Position numbers and translations under genes: made by a program
Shown here: one piece after another, positions 34,816-42,335 of the stretch
Layout of the letters: every line of letters begins with the position of its first letter
Position numbering within the stretch: the first letter of the stretch is position 1
Source: an uncultured Hyphomicrobiales bacterium
GTDB taxonomy: Bacteria > Pseudomonadota > Alphaproteobacteria > Rhizobiales > Devosiaceae
Length of the DNA: 64,000 nt
Assembly: GCA_903828145.1 (NCBI GenBank)
Contig: CAIKKY010000007.1
Span: 124,001 to 188,000, forward strand
Reading direction: 5' to 3'
The notes under the pieces: generated by a model
What the model saw: only the letters and a program-made list of their open reading frames with translations
The model's database searches: none
What the model was told of the DNA's origin: nothing

Positions 34816-35379
34816 CTATCTGTATCCGCCCCGCGTTTCGCGGCGACGAAATATCCATGGTTCTTCAAAAACTACGCCCGGCTGCCAGAGCCCCACCCCT
34901 GCGGTAATCGCATCGGCCATTTCGGGATCGTATTCGTCGGATTGTTCGACCAGGACAAGCGCCAGACCGGCCTTCACCATCTCGGCACCGAGATCCTGGC
35001 CGCCGCTCTCGCAAACGCCAAAGCGCCGTCCAAACGGATCAGGCTCGCTCTTGTAGGTGCAGCTCACTTCACCGCGCCCGGCGAGTAGCTGCAGCTTGCG
35101 GAATGCGGCTTCGTAGCAGCCCCACAGCTTGCCATCCAACTGGCAGGTCTGCTTCTTCTCTGGAGCATCGAGGCCCCACAGAATGATGCGCTGCATGCCG
35201 AATTTCAGAACATCCGCGTCGATGGCCTCAGCCATACCACGAATGCCGGTTTCAGTAGCCTGCGCTTGGGCCTGGGCCTGGGCGACGCCGGTCAGGGTGC
35301 TCGTCAGCAGCGCCAGAATTGTAAAGGCCAATGTCCACAATTTGCGAAAGCGGTGGACGACGCCCGTATCAGAAGGCAC
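34816..35379 (-). CDS. Exported thermonuclease-fold protein, probably altered active site
   Basis: A 187-residue SNase-like protein. I chose the GTG at 35379, which follows AAAGGG; the ATG at 35421 would overlap the divergent gene's start. An N-terminal hydrophobic segment (LAFTILALLTSTLTGVAQA) directs export. The core keeps GLDAPE (the catalytic Glu) and DPFGRRFGV (the second Arg), with GAEMVKAGLAL after. The first catalytic Arg, expected five residues before the Asp of DAPE, reads as Ile by eye. Four Cys residues may form disulfides. It is the first gene of the ExbB-like operon. Confidence 0.78.
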   Translation of the reverse strand: MPSDTGVVHRFRKLWTLAFTILALLTSTLTGVAQAQAQAQATETGIRGMAEAIDADVLKFGMQRIILWGLDAPEKKQTCQLDGKLWGCYEAAFRKLQLLAGRGEVSCTYKSEPDPFGRRFGVCESGGQDLGAEMVKAGLALVLVEQSDEYDPEMADAITAGVGLWQPGVVFEEPWIFRRRETRGGYR

Positions 35380-35413
35380 AAGCAAACCCTTTCGAATTAA
35401 GGAGAGACCAAGA

Positions 35414-36184
35414 ATGCGCATTGTGTTGGCGGCGGCTCTGGTCTTGATGGCAACCCCGGTCTTTGCCGATCAGGTTGCCGATCTCATTGCCGGAACGATC
35501 AAGGAATGTCGGGGATGCGACCTGCAGGGGGCCAATTTCAAAAAGGCCGATCTGGCTGGCGTTGATCTGACGGGGGCGAACCTGACGGACGCCACATTCC
35601 ACCGGGCCAACCTGAGCGGCGCGATTCTCGACGGCGTTACCGCCATTGGCACCAATTTCAATCTGGCCGATCTGTCCAAGGCCCATATGGTCAAGGGCGA
35701 TTTCACCCGCTCCATGTTCTTTAACGCGCAGGTCTCGGGCGCCGATCTCTCGGGCGCCAACCTCACCGAGACGCGCATGCAGAAGGTGCGGTTGACCTCC
35801 GCCAAGCTGGTTGGCGCGGTGCTCGATCGGGCTCTGCTGCACGATGGCCTGCTGAACAACTGCGATTTCAGCGGCGCGTCCTTCATCTCGACGAACCTGG
35901 AACGCACGCGGGTAGCCCGCTCCAAATTCAACGGGGCCACGCTGTACAGCGCCAGCTTCGGCAAGGCCGATGCAGCCGGTGCCGACTTTTCGAACACGAC
36001 GATTACCCAGAGCGACTTTTATGGTGTCGATCTGCGCCGGGCGAAATTTGTCGGCGCCACCATTGCGGCCAACCGCTTCTCGCGCGCGGCGACCGACGCG
36101 AACACTTTTACCGGCGCAACCCTGACCAACAACTTCATGCCCGATGGTCGCCTGCATGCTCAGGGTTCCTCAGACAGCGAATAG
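35414..36184 (+). CDS. Exported pentapeptide-repeat protein
   Basis: A 256-residue protein starting at the ATG behind AAGGAGAG. The signal peptide is VLAAALVLMATPVFA. From about residue 35 onward it consists of pentapeptide repeats of the A-(D/N)-L-x-x type (LQGANFKKADLAGVDLTGAN), about 40 units, forming a right-handed quadrilateral beta helix. A C-x-x-C pair (ECRGCDL) precedes the repeats. It starts between divergent promoters with the nuclease-like gene and its end overlaps the convergent gene by 25 bp. Export is unusual for this family; the function is unknown. Confidence 0.85.
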   Translation: MRIVLAAALVLMATPVFADQVADLIAGTIKECRGCDLQGANFKKADLAGVDLTGANLTDATFHRANLSGAILDGVTAIGTNFNLADLSKAHMVKGDFTRSMFFNAQVSGADLSGANLTETRMQKVRLTSAKLVGAVLDRALLHDGLLNNCDFSGASFISTNLERTRVARSKFNGATLYSASFGKADAAGADFSNTTITQSDFYGVDLRRAKFVGATIAANRFSRAATDANTFTGATLTNNFMPDGRLHAQGSSDSE

Positions 36185-36924
36185 GGCGCATTGACGATTT
36201 CCAGCCGGGTCTTGGACTCGTAATAGCCGGTGTTGACCTGCTGGGTCTCGCGGCTCAGCCCTTCCTGACCCTTCTTGCGCAGATAGCTGGCCTCGATCAG
36301 CAGCCGCTGGTTCTTGCCATCCGGATTGGTGCCGGTGCACAGCCGGTGGATGAAGTCGCTGCCGACCTTCTGCTCGCCGTCGCGCATGGGAATATCCTGG
36401 CAGTTCAGGTTCCAGCCCGAGTATCGACCCTCAAAATTCTTGCTCAAGACCACAGCGACCCGCCGGTCGCGGTCGCTGGCGCGATCATCGGTCACGACGC
36501 GGATACCCTGCACCACGCCCTTGTCGTCTACGAGGATCGAGAGGATGACCGGGTGAGCATACACAGAGGTGCCGCTGGAGAGCGCGCGATATTCCAGCTC
36601 CATCGCGCGGGCGATGTAGTCCATTTCGTCGTCGTAAGTGAAGGCCAGCTCGCGGAGGCCCGTCGCCTCGGGCGTGCATTGCGCCCAATCGCGGAAGCTC
36701 TTCAGCTCGATTGAAATCGGGCCACCGTTGGTTCCGCACGCGATAATGGCGGCAACATTATCGGCAATATCGCTTACAGGCTGGCCAATGGGCACATCCC
36801 AAATGGCAAAATCCGGCTCAATGCCCACATCAAGGGCCAACGCTGCGCCGGGCAGGCACCCAAGGCCCGCGACCAGCAGAAGCGCCTGCACCACGCCAAC
36901 CCATCCCGCCCCGCGATGTAGCAT
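36160..36924 (-). CDS. Exported protein of unknown function, downstream of cytochrome c
   Basis: A 254-residue protein with a signal peptide (VVQALLLVAGLGCLPGAALA). I recognise no family. The mature domain contains four Cys residues (IACGTNG, WAQCTPEA, LNCQDIP, RLCTGTN), consistent with disulfides, and mixed alpha/beta composition. Its start overlaps the cytochrome c stop by one base, so both come from one message with the PQQ dehydrogenase. A periplasmic assembly or electron-transfer accessory role is inferred from position. Confidence 0.75.
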   Translation of the reverse strand: MLHRGAGWVGVVQALLLVAGLGCLPGAALALDVGIEPDFAIWDVPIGQPVSDIADNVAAIIACGTNGGPISIELKSFRDWAQCTPEATGLRELAFTYDDEMDYIARAMELEYRALSSGTSVYAHPVILSILVDDKGVVQGIRVVTDDRASDRDRRVAVVLSKNFEGRYSGWNLNCQDIPMRDGEQKVGSDFIHRLCTGTNPDGKNQRLLIEASYLRKKGQEGLSRETQQVNTGYYESKTRLEIVNAPYSLSEEP

Positions 36925-37454
36925 CAGTTACCCTTGAGGTAGGAGCAGGCCCGATCGGCCGAGGATTCGAAATAGAGCGCGCATTCGTCGTACGTCGGCT
37001 TGCCGTGACCGATCATGTATTTTTGCAGGTACGCGATCAGATCAAGCATCTGCTTTTCGCGAAAAGTTTTGCCCATCAGCGGCTTCTGGCCAGGCTGGAA
37101 GTCCGCGAGCTTCATACCGAAGCACCGGTCGTCCTTATAGCTCACCCGATCGTGGTAGGGCATCTGCGTGCCCGGGATACCGCACCGGATGACATCATAA
37201 AGGCCCTGCGCGTCGAGGCTCGACTCCCGCAGATTGGCCGCGGCCGCATGGGACATCGGGTTGCGTCCAGATTCACCGTCGCCGGCCCAGCCATGGCAGT
37301 TCACGCACACGCCAACGCGCTGGTAAATCTGCTTGCCCTTGTCGGCATCGCCCTGGGTGAAGTCTGGTGTCTGGTTGAATTCAGCGACCACGGCAGAGCT
37401 AAGGCACAGCAGAGCCGGGATACTGAAAGCCACAAGTCTCAGGGCTTTAAGCAT
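36924..37454 (-). CDS. Periplasmic c-type cytochrome, probable electron acceptor of the PQQ dehydrogenase
   Basis: A 176-residue protein with a signal peptide (LRLVAFSIPALLCLSSAVVA). One haem site, CVNCHG, lies near residue 50, and a Met for the sixth ligand is probably in GTQMPYHDR. Additional Cys residues (VIRCGIP, DDRCFGM, YDECALYF, RACSYL) resemble the four-Cys cytochromes linked to methanol metabolism. It starts 129 bp after the dehydrogenase gene on the same strand, the position of xoxG-type genes. The ATG chosen follows GAGGAT. Confidence 0.85.
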   Translation of the reverse strand: MLKALRLVAFSIPALLCLSSAVVAEFNQTPDFTQGDADKGKQIYQRVGVCVNCHGWAGDGESGRNPMSHAAAANLRESSLDAQGLYDVIRCGIPGTQMPYHDRVSYKDDRCFGMKLADFQPGQKPLMGKTFREKQMLDLIAYLQKYMIGHGKPTYDECALYFESSADRACSYLKGN

Positions 37455-37583
37455 CAGATCCTCAGTCAAACCATTTCAGGGGTGTCTGTCGGGCCTCAAC
37501 GATGAGGCAGTCCGGGGTCGCACGCGGTGGTTGAAAGATCAAGGGCCAGGCAGGTTTCCCTGCCCGGCCCCCGATCACAAGTG

Positions 37584-39323
37584 TTAGAGGCCGAGGATCC
37601 AGACGATGTTCGCGGCCGGCTTACCCTCAAGCTCCGGGTGACCGAAGGTTGCGAGACCGATACCACCACCGACGATGGCAATGTATTGCTTGCCGCCCGC
37701 GGTGAAGGCAATCGGCGAACTCTGGAACGACGTGCCAAGGTTCATCGACCACTTCACTTCGAGGGTCTTCGCATCGTAGGCCGCGAAGGTCCCGTCAGTC
37801 GAACCGGCCCAGACCAGGTCCGGGGTCGCCATCACACCGCTATACATCGGGAACGGGGTCGGCTGCTGAGCAATCCGCTTGCCAGTCGCCACGTCCACGG
37901 CGCTGACGGTACCCGTCTGCACGCCGCTGTTCGTACCCGAGCCACCGATGAAGATCTGGCCAGGCTTCACGTCAGCCGGAGCCACAGTCTTCACCGAGAG
38001 GTCCGAGCAGCCTTCGATACCAACGGCATAGGCAATGCCCAGCGTCGGGTTGTAGCCAGTCGGGAAGAAGTTCGTGCCGCCCTGGATGTTCGGGCAGGTC
38101 GTTGCCTTAGCCCCGGCGCGGTCGATCTTGCCCATCGCATAAGTCTGAAGCGACTTCGACGGATCATATTCCAGCGGCTTGCCGGTCTTCGGGTCGAGGC
38201 CCTTGGTCCAGGTCAGCTGAGCGACGTACTGGCCGGAATGGATGTACGCGCCATTGGTCCGGTCGAGAGCGTAGAAGATGCCGTTACGGCCAAAGTGAGC
38301 CAGAACCTTGCGATCTTCGCCGTTGACCTTGGTGTTCAGCAGCAGCTGGGGACCGACTTCGTCATAGTCCATATAGTCGCCGGGGGTGTACTGGTAGTAC
38401 CACTTCAGCTTGCCCGAGTCGGCGTCAAGCGCCAGAGTCGAGTTCGTGTAGAGGTTGTCGCCAGGACGATATTCCGGGTCATACATCGGAACCGGGTTAC
38501 CCGTGCCCCAATAGAGCGTGTTGCTTTCCGGGTCGTACGAACCCGAAACCCACATACCGCCGCCGCCGGTCTTCCAGCAATCCGGGTTACCGGCTTCTTC
38601 GCACAGCCAGGTTTCAGAACCCGGCTCGCCCTTGTCCGGCACGGCGTAGAAGCGCCACAGCTCATCACCGTTGTCGGCCTTCAGAGCCGCAACGAAGCCG
38701 CGGGTAGCCCAGTCACCGAGTGACTGGCTGACGAAGATTTTGTCGCCAACAACCAGCGGAGCGCCGGTGAAGCCTTCGCCATCCTTGCCGATCTGCTTTT
38801 CCCAGGCCACGTCACCTGTTTCGCTGTCGCAAGCGACCACGCGGCCGTCGACGAGGTTGGTGATGACGTTATTGCCCGAAAGCGCCAGACCGCGATTGGC
38901 GAGGAGAACACCACGCGTCGGGTCCTTGTCGATGCCGGTGTCGCACACCCACACCATCTTGGCAGACTTGCCGTCCGACACGTCGAACTTGTAGGGCGTG
39001 CCCCACGGATCCGACACGTACAGGAAGCCATTATCGGCCAGCGGAGTCGTTTCCACCGAGCCCACGCCAAAGCCCGCCGGTTCCGTACCGCCGATAGGCG
39101 CTGCCGTGATGACGTGCAGCCCGGCGACGTTGCCCGCGTTGATTTCGTTGAGCGTCGAGAACCGGTTTGAATCAAAGTTCTTGGCGACCATAAGCCAGTT
39201 GCCGGCTTCGGCTTCTGCCGCTGCGTTGGCCAGCCGGTCGGCAGTAACTTCCGCCCAGGCTGATGTTGCGGTAACGGCCAGAACTGCTGCGCAGGTCCCG
39301 GCCAGGAATTTCGACATCCTCAT
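37584..39323 (-). CDS. PQQ-dependent alcohol dehydrogenase, lanthanide-type (XoxF/ExaA-like)
   Basis: A 579-residue periplasmic quinoprotein starting behind GGGAGGG, with a signal peptide (FLAGTCAAVLAVTATSAWA). It is an eight-blade propeller with W-docking motifs. Relative to methanol dehydrogenases, the catalytic Asp is D319 in MDYDEVG. D321, two residues on, is the extra Asp that marks lanthanide-using enzymes. N276 (WGTGNPVP) and the PQQ-stacking W258 are present. By eye the metal-ligand Glu is Asp (D204, SLGDWATRG), and the vicinal Cys pair is missing; single Cys occur at 127, 165, 241 and 249. The substrate is an alcohol, not further specified. Confidence 0.9.
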   Translation of the reverse strand: MRMSKFLAGTCAAVLAVTATSAWAEVTADRLANAAAEAEAGNWLMVAKNFDSNRFSTLNEINAGNVAGLHVITAAPIGGTEPAGFGVGSVETTPLADNGFLYVSDPWGTPYKFDVSDGKSAKMVWVCDTGIDKDPTRGVLLANRGLALSGNNVITNLVDGRVVACDSETGDVAWEKQIGKDGEGFTGAPLVVGDKIFVSQSLGDWATRGFVAALKADNGDELWRFYAVPDKGEPGSETWLCEEAGNPDCWKTGGGGMWVSGSYDPESNTLYWGTGNPVPMYDPEYRPGDNLYTNSTLALDADSGKLKWYYQYTPGDYMDYDEVGPQLLLNTKVNGEDRKVLAHFGRNGIFYALDRTNGAYIHSGQYVAQLTWTKGLDPKTGKPLEYDPSKSLQTYAMGKIDRAGAKATTCPNIQGGTNFFPTGYNPTLGIAYAVGIEGCSDLSVKTVAPADVKPGQIFIGGSGTNSGVQTGTVSAVDVATGKRIAQQPTPFPMYSGVMATPDLVWAGSTDGTFAAYDAKTLEVKWSMNLGTSFQSSPIAFTAGGKQYIAIVGGGIGLATFGHPELEGKPAANIVWILGL

Positions 39324-39745
39324 TGATTTCCCTCCCTGAGAAAACAGATGACGCACATCCGTTGTCGGAAATGTTCGCACCAACCAAGTTTGGATGTTCT
39401 TATATTGAGGATAGGCCCCTTTAGGCCAAACGCAGTTTTGGCACCGGTGCGGGGGCGCTCAGACCCAGGCGCAATAGGGTTCACAGCAGGGGAGGCGGGC
39501 CGAACTGCGTGCGACCACCCAGGAACAAGTGTCTATTTATGGAGAGTGCTCCGCGAAAACCCGCGCGCGACCGTATTGGTAAAATATAACGGCCAAGAGG
39601 TCAGGCCCCGGATCAGCCCATCCCTGTCGGAGACTGGGGAAATCTTGCCAGCATGGGGGCGGGGAGCCGCAACAGGCGGCCGACGCGCCCCCGCCAGAGT
39701 GCACGGCTCCCTGCGGCCGTGATCGATGCCGGATGTTGCCCCATA
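39324..39745. other. Upstream region of the PQQ dehydrogenase
   Basis: No supported gene lies in these 422 bp; a small plus-strand reading frame lacks a ribosome-binding site. The dehydrogenase promoter should lie here. On the minus strand the segment around 39395-39412 reads GCCTATCCTCAATATAAG, and its AT-rich part could be a -10 region. Confidence 0.35.
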
Positions 39746-39776
39746 GAAAAACGGGCGCACCTTGCGATGCGCCCGT
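39746..39776 (-). terminator. Terminator of the four-helix membrane protein gene
   Basis: On the minus strand a 9-bp stem (ACGGGCGCA/TGCGCCCGT) is followed by TTTTTCT, 48 bp past the stop codon. This makes the gene a separate unit from the dehydrogenase. Confidence 0.85.
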
Positions 39777-39823
39777 GTTTGGAATTCTCGTGGCCGTTAG
39801 TCAGCCAATGGGACGATACCGTC

Positions 39824-40426
39824 TTACGCCTTGGGCGTGCGGACCAGCAGCCCCCGGATGAGGGCGAGGAACGTCAGCACACCGCCAGACGCGAGCGACA
39901 GCCAGTACCCGATCTCAAGTTTCGAAACCATCTTAATCTTGGCTTCCGACTGGGGTTCAATCAGCGTGGATTTGCCGACAAAATTGGCACCTGCCCAGCT
40001 CGCCCGCAGCGTACCGATACCATAGGCCGAGCCAACAGCGATCATGAACGAAATGCCGACAAGCCCGATCAGAACCACCGCGAGCGGCAGGTTGATTGGC
40101 CCGATCTTGATCCGCCGGGTCACGACAAGGCTGGCCGCCAGAAACACCATCGAGGCAGCGAAATAGAGCCACATCAGCGGCGCAAAGAAGAACGGCATGT
40201 CAAATTGCGACGTGTCGGTGTTGGCCCTTACCTGGGCGACAGCATCAACACCCCAGGGGTGCATCACCATGTGGTTGTCACCCGGGATGACCGCAACCTT
40301 GGCGCTCCACCACGGCGTCAGCCACGCGTAAACCATGAACGCCGCAGCGGCAACGAGCAGGATGCGGAAAATCCAGACCCCTGCACTGCTACGCCCAGCA
40401 TTACCTGCCACATCAGTCTGTACCAT
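39824..40426 (-). CDS. Four-helix membrane protein upstream of the PQQ dehydrogenase
   Basis: I recognise no family in this 200-residue protein. Four hydrophobic helices are seen: IFRILLVAAAAFMVYAWL, FAPLMWLYFAASMVFLAASL, NLPLAVVLIGLVGISFMIAV and YWLSLASGGVLTFLALI. A periplasmic loop between helices 1 and 2 holds several His, Trp and Asp residues (PGDNHMVMHPWGVD). Long loops and terminal arrangement recall subunits of membrane oxygenases only loosely. It has its own terminator and an upstream palindromic promoter region next to a LysR gene. Confidence 0.75.
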   Translation of the reverse strand: MVQTDVAGNAGRSSAGVWIFRILLVAAAAFMVYAWLTPWWSAKVAVIPGDNHMVMHPWGVDAVAQVRANTDTSQFDMPFFFAPLMWLYFAASMVFLAASLVVTRRIKIGPINLPLAVVLIGLVGISFMIAVGSAYGIGTLRASWAGANFVGKSTLIEPQSEAKIKMVSKLEIGYWLSLASGGVLTFLALIRGLLVRTPKA

Positions 40427-40493
40427 AAAGCCCTCCGAGCCTGCCAGCCATCAGGCGGCCAGCTATTGTCACCTTGTGTCGTCCTACGTCGAT

Positions 40494-40526
40494 TACCGTT
40501 ATACGGTAGTCCCTATGCTCGAGCAT
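40494..40526. promoter_or_regulatory. Two palindromes upstream of the four-helix protein
   Basis: TACCGTTATACGGTA (40494-40508) and the perfect 12-bp palindrome ATGCTCGAGCAT (40515-40526) lie 68-100 bp before the membrane-protein start, in the gap beyond the end of the LysR gene. They are candidate binding sites for the LysR-type or another dimeric regulator. Confidence 0.5.
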
Positions 40527-40644
40527 GCAGCGCTGTTTTGACGAGGTCAAGACGAAGGCCCCCGGGATAAGGGCCGGAAACCGGTCGTTTAACTAATGAG
40601 AACCATTGGCTTCTCCAGCATAAACCATGACAGCCATTCAGACT

Positions 40645-41655
40645 TCAGGCGCGGCGGGGCATCTCGATCACGGTTCCCGTGCGCGGCATGTCCTCGACGA
40701 TCTTGAACAGACCGCCTTGCCGATATTCATCATGGGCATAGGCGACGATGCGGTTGAAGATGCTGGCATAGGCGGGCAGTGTCATCAGATGCTTCGGCAT
40801 GGCCAGAATGATCGTCCGCGACAGCCCCTCGACCGAGTAGAAGCGCACGTGTTTACCTACGTTGTCCGGCAGGCCGGGCAGTAGCGACATCGGGCAATGG
40901 GCCGTCGCCAGCCCGGCGCCCACGAGGTCAACCGCAGCCGCATAGGTCATGGTCGAAAACATCGGCGTCGCGGCCGGCAGGTTATGCCGGAACCAGTCAT
41001 CCGAATTCGACCGCAGCGGCACGTTGGAATCCATCTCCACGAAGCGGGCCAGCGCTCCGGTCAACTTCTGGGCCTTGTTACCCGGCAGCAGCGCGCGCTC
41101 CACCTCTTCGCGCGGCAGATCGGCGGGCACTGCCCAAAGCAGCGGCTCTTCAAACAGCTTGGCCACAGCAAACGAGCTGCGGTCTTCCGCAATCGAGCTT
41201 TCATTGACGATGATGCAGTTGAGCTGGTGCAGGCGCAGCTGTTCCACCAGTTCGCCGCTCGTCAGCGCAAAGCGCAGTTCGAACTTGGCAAAGCCGGGGC
41301 TCTCGGCCGCTATTCGCGCGGCGGCGGCAATGAACGGACCGCGCAGGGTGGGCGGAACGCCCATGCGCAGGATCACGGCGTTGTCGACATTGCGGCGGTC
41401 ATGCTCGGTAACCGCCTGATCGAGCCGGCGGAGCATATCCTCGGCGACCTTGAACCAGTATTCACCCGAGGGCGTCAGGGTCACCAGTTCCTTGCGATTG
41501 CGCTGCACGAGCTGCGCCCCGAGCTTTTCTTCAAGCTTGGCGAGCTGCTGCGAAATTGAGGGCTGCGACAGGCCCACGCGACGGGAGGCCTTCGTGATCG
41601 ACCCGGCGACGACAACTGCGCGGAAGATCTGCAGCTGCTTGAGCGTTATATCCAT
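40645..41655 (-). CDS. LysR-family transcriptional regulator
   Basis: A 336-residue protein starting at the ATG after AGAAGGA. Residues 1-60 hold the LysR helix-turn-helix (SITKASRRVGLSQPSISQQLAKLEEKLGA), followed by the linker helix and a periplasmic-binding-like effector domain in two halves. Its target is not shown directly. Neighbours are the four-helix protein, the PQQ dehydrogenase unit and a cytochrome c gene, all on the same strand, so control of the oxidation system is likely. Palindromes lie in the gap just beyond its end. Confidence 0.9.
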   Translation of the reverse strand: MDITLKQLQIFRAVVVAGSITKASRRVGLSQPSISQQLAKLEEKLGAQLVQRNRKELVTLTPSGEYWFKVAEDMLRRLDQAVTEHDRRNVDNAVILRMGVPPTLRGPFIAAAARIAAESPGFAKFELRFALTSGELVEQLRLHQLNCIIVNESSIAEDRSSFAVAKLFEEPLLWAVPADLPREEVERALLPGNKAQKLTGALARFVEMDSNVPLRSNSDDWFRHNLPAATPMFSTMTYAAAVDLVGAGLATAHCPMSLLPGLPDNVGKHVRFYSVEGLSRTIILAMPKHLMTLPAYASIFNRIVAYAHDEYRQGGLFKIVEDMPRTGTVIEMPRRA

Positions 41656-41805
41656 GATGATCCTTCTCCCCCAAGGACATCGCACCACAACCCAGGCTCA
41701 GCGTGAACCGATTTTTTGATCCTGTTTCCGATACCATAGTCTAATAGGCCGGCCCTGGCCGACCTGGTTTCGCGTCAATGCCGACCCGGCACCCGAGGGC
41801 CGAGC

Positions 41806-42204
41806 TTACTGCGCAGGCGTGTAGTTTGGCGAGAAGGTCAACAGATAGGCCAGCAGATTTTCGACGGCCACAGGGTCTTCGATACCCGCAAAGCTCATCT
41901 TGGTGCCGGCGATGAACGCCTTGGGCTTGTGAATCCACTCGGCCAGGGTGGCTTCGGTCCACACGAGGCCACCGGCGCCCGCTTCCTTCACCGCCTTCGA
42001 ATAGGAATAGCCTTCAATGCTGCCCGCGGCTCGGCCAAACAGCTCGTTTAGTTCGGGGCCGACTTTGTTCTTCGCGCCTTCACCAACAGCGTGGCAGGCA
42101 GCGCACTTCTTGAACACAGTGGCCCCCGCCGTCGCGTCGCCTGCGGCGAGCGTGGGGACGACGAACGCCATCATCATCAGGGCAGATACGGCCAGAAGCT
42201 TCAT
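41806..42204 (-). CDS. Small soluble cytochrome c (class I)
   Basis: A 132-residue protein with a signal peptide (LLAVSALMMMAFVVPTLAAG). The haem site CAACH lies at about residue 35. The class I features GPELNELFGR, the aromatic YSYSKAVK segment and the sixth ligand Met in GTKMSFAGI are all present, as in mitochondrial-type cytochromes and c2/c550. It should carry electrons in the periplasm, perhaps from the PQQ dehydrogenase branch to an oxidase. The start follows GAGGAGAC; an in-frame extension to 42282 is not supported. Confidence 0.93.
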   Translation of the reverse strand: MKLLAVSALMMMAFVVPTLAAGDATAGATVFKKCAACHAVGEGAKNKVGPELNELFGRAAGSIEGYSYSKAVKEAGAGGLVWTEATLAEWIHKPKAFIAGTKMSFAGIEDPVAVENLLAYLLTFSPNYTPAQ

Positions 42205-42335
42205 GTCAGTCTCCTCGTTTGCCAGCGACGGCCTACGCGTCCAAGGGTCAAAATCTTTGTCGGCATAAGGGGTTCGAGTCAATGCGGCTGTGGGGCGACT
42301 TGGCGTCGCAGGGAAAGCCGCACCGGCCCTCGGCC

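Noticed and set aside
39348-39722. Possible small gene upstream of the PQQ dehydrogenase
   Set aside because: There is no ribosome-binding site or family motif, it occupies the promoter region of a strong gene, and its composition is Pro/Arg-rich as in shadow frames.
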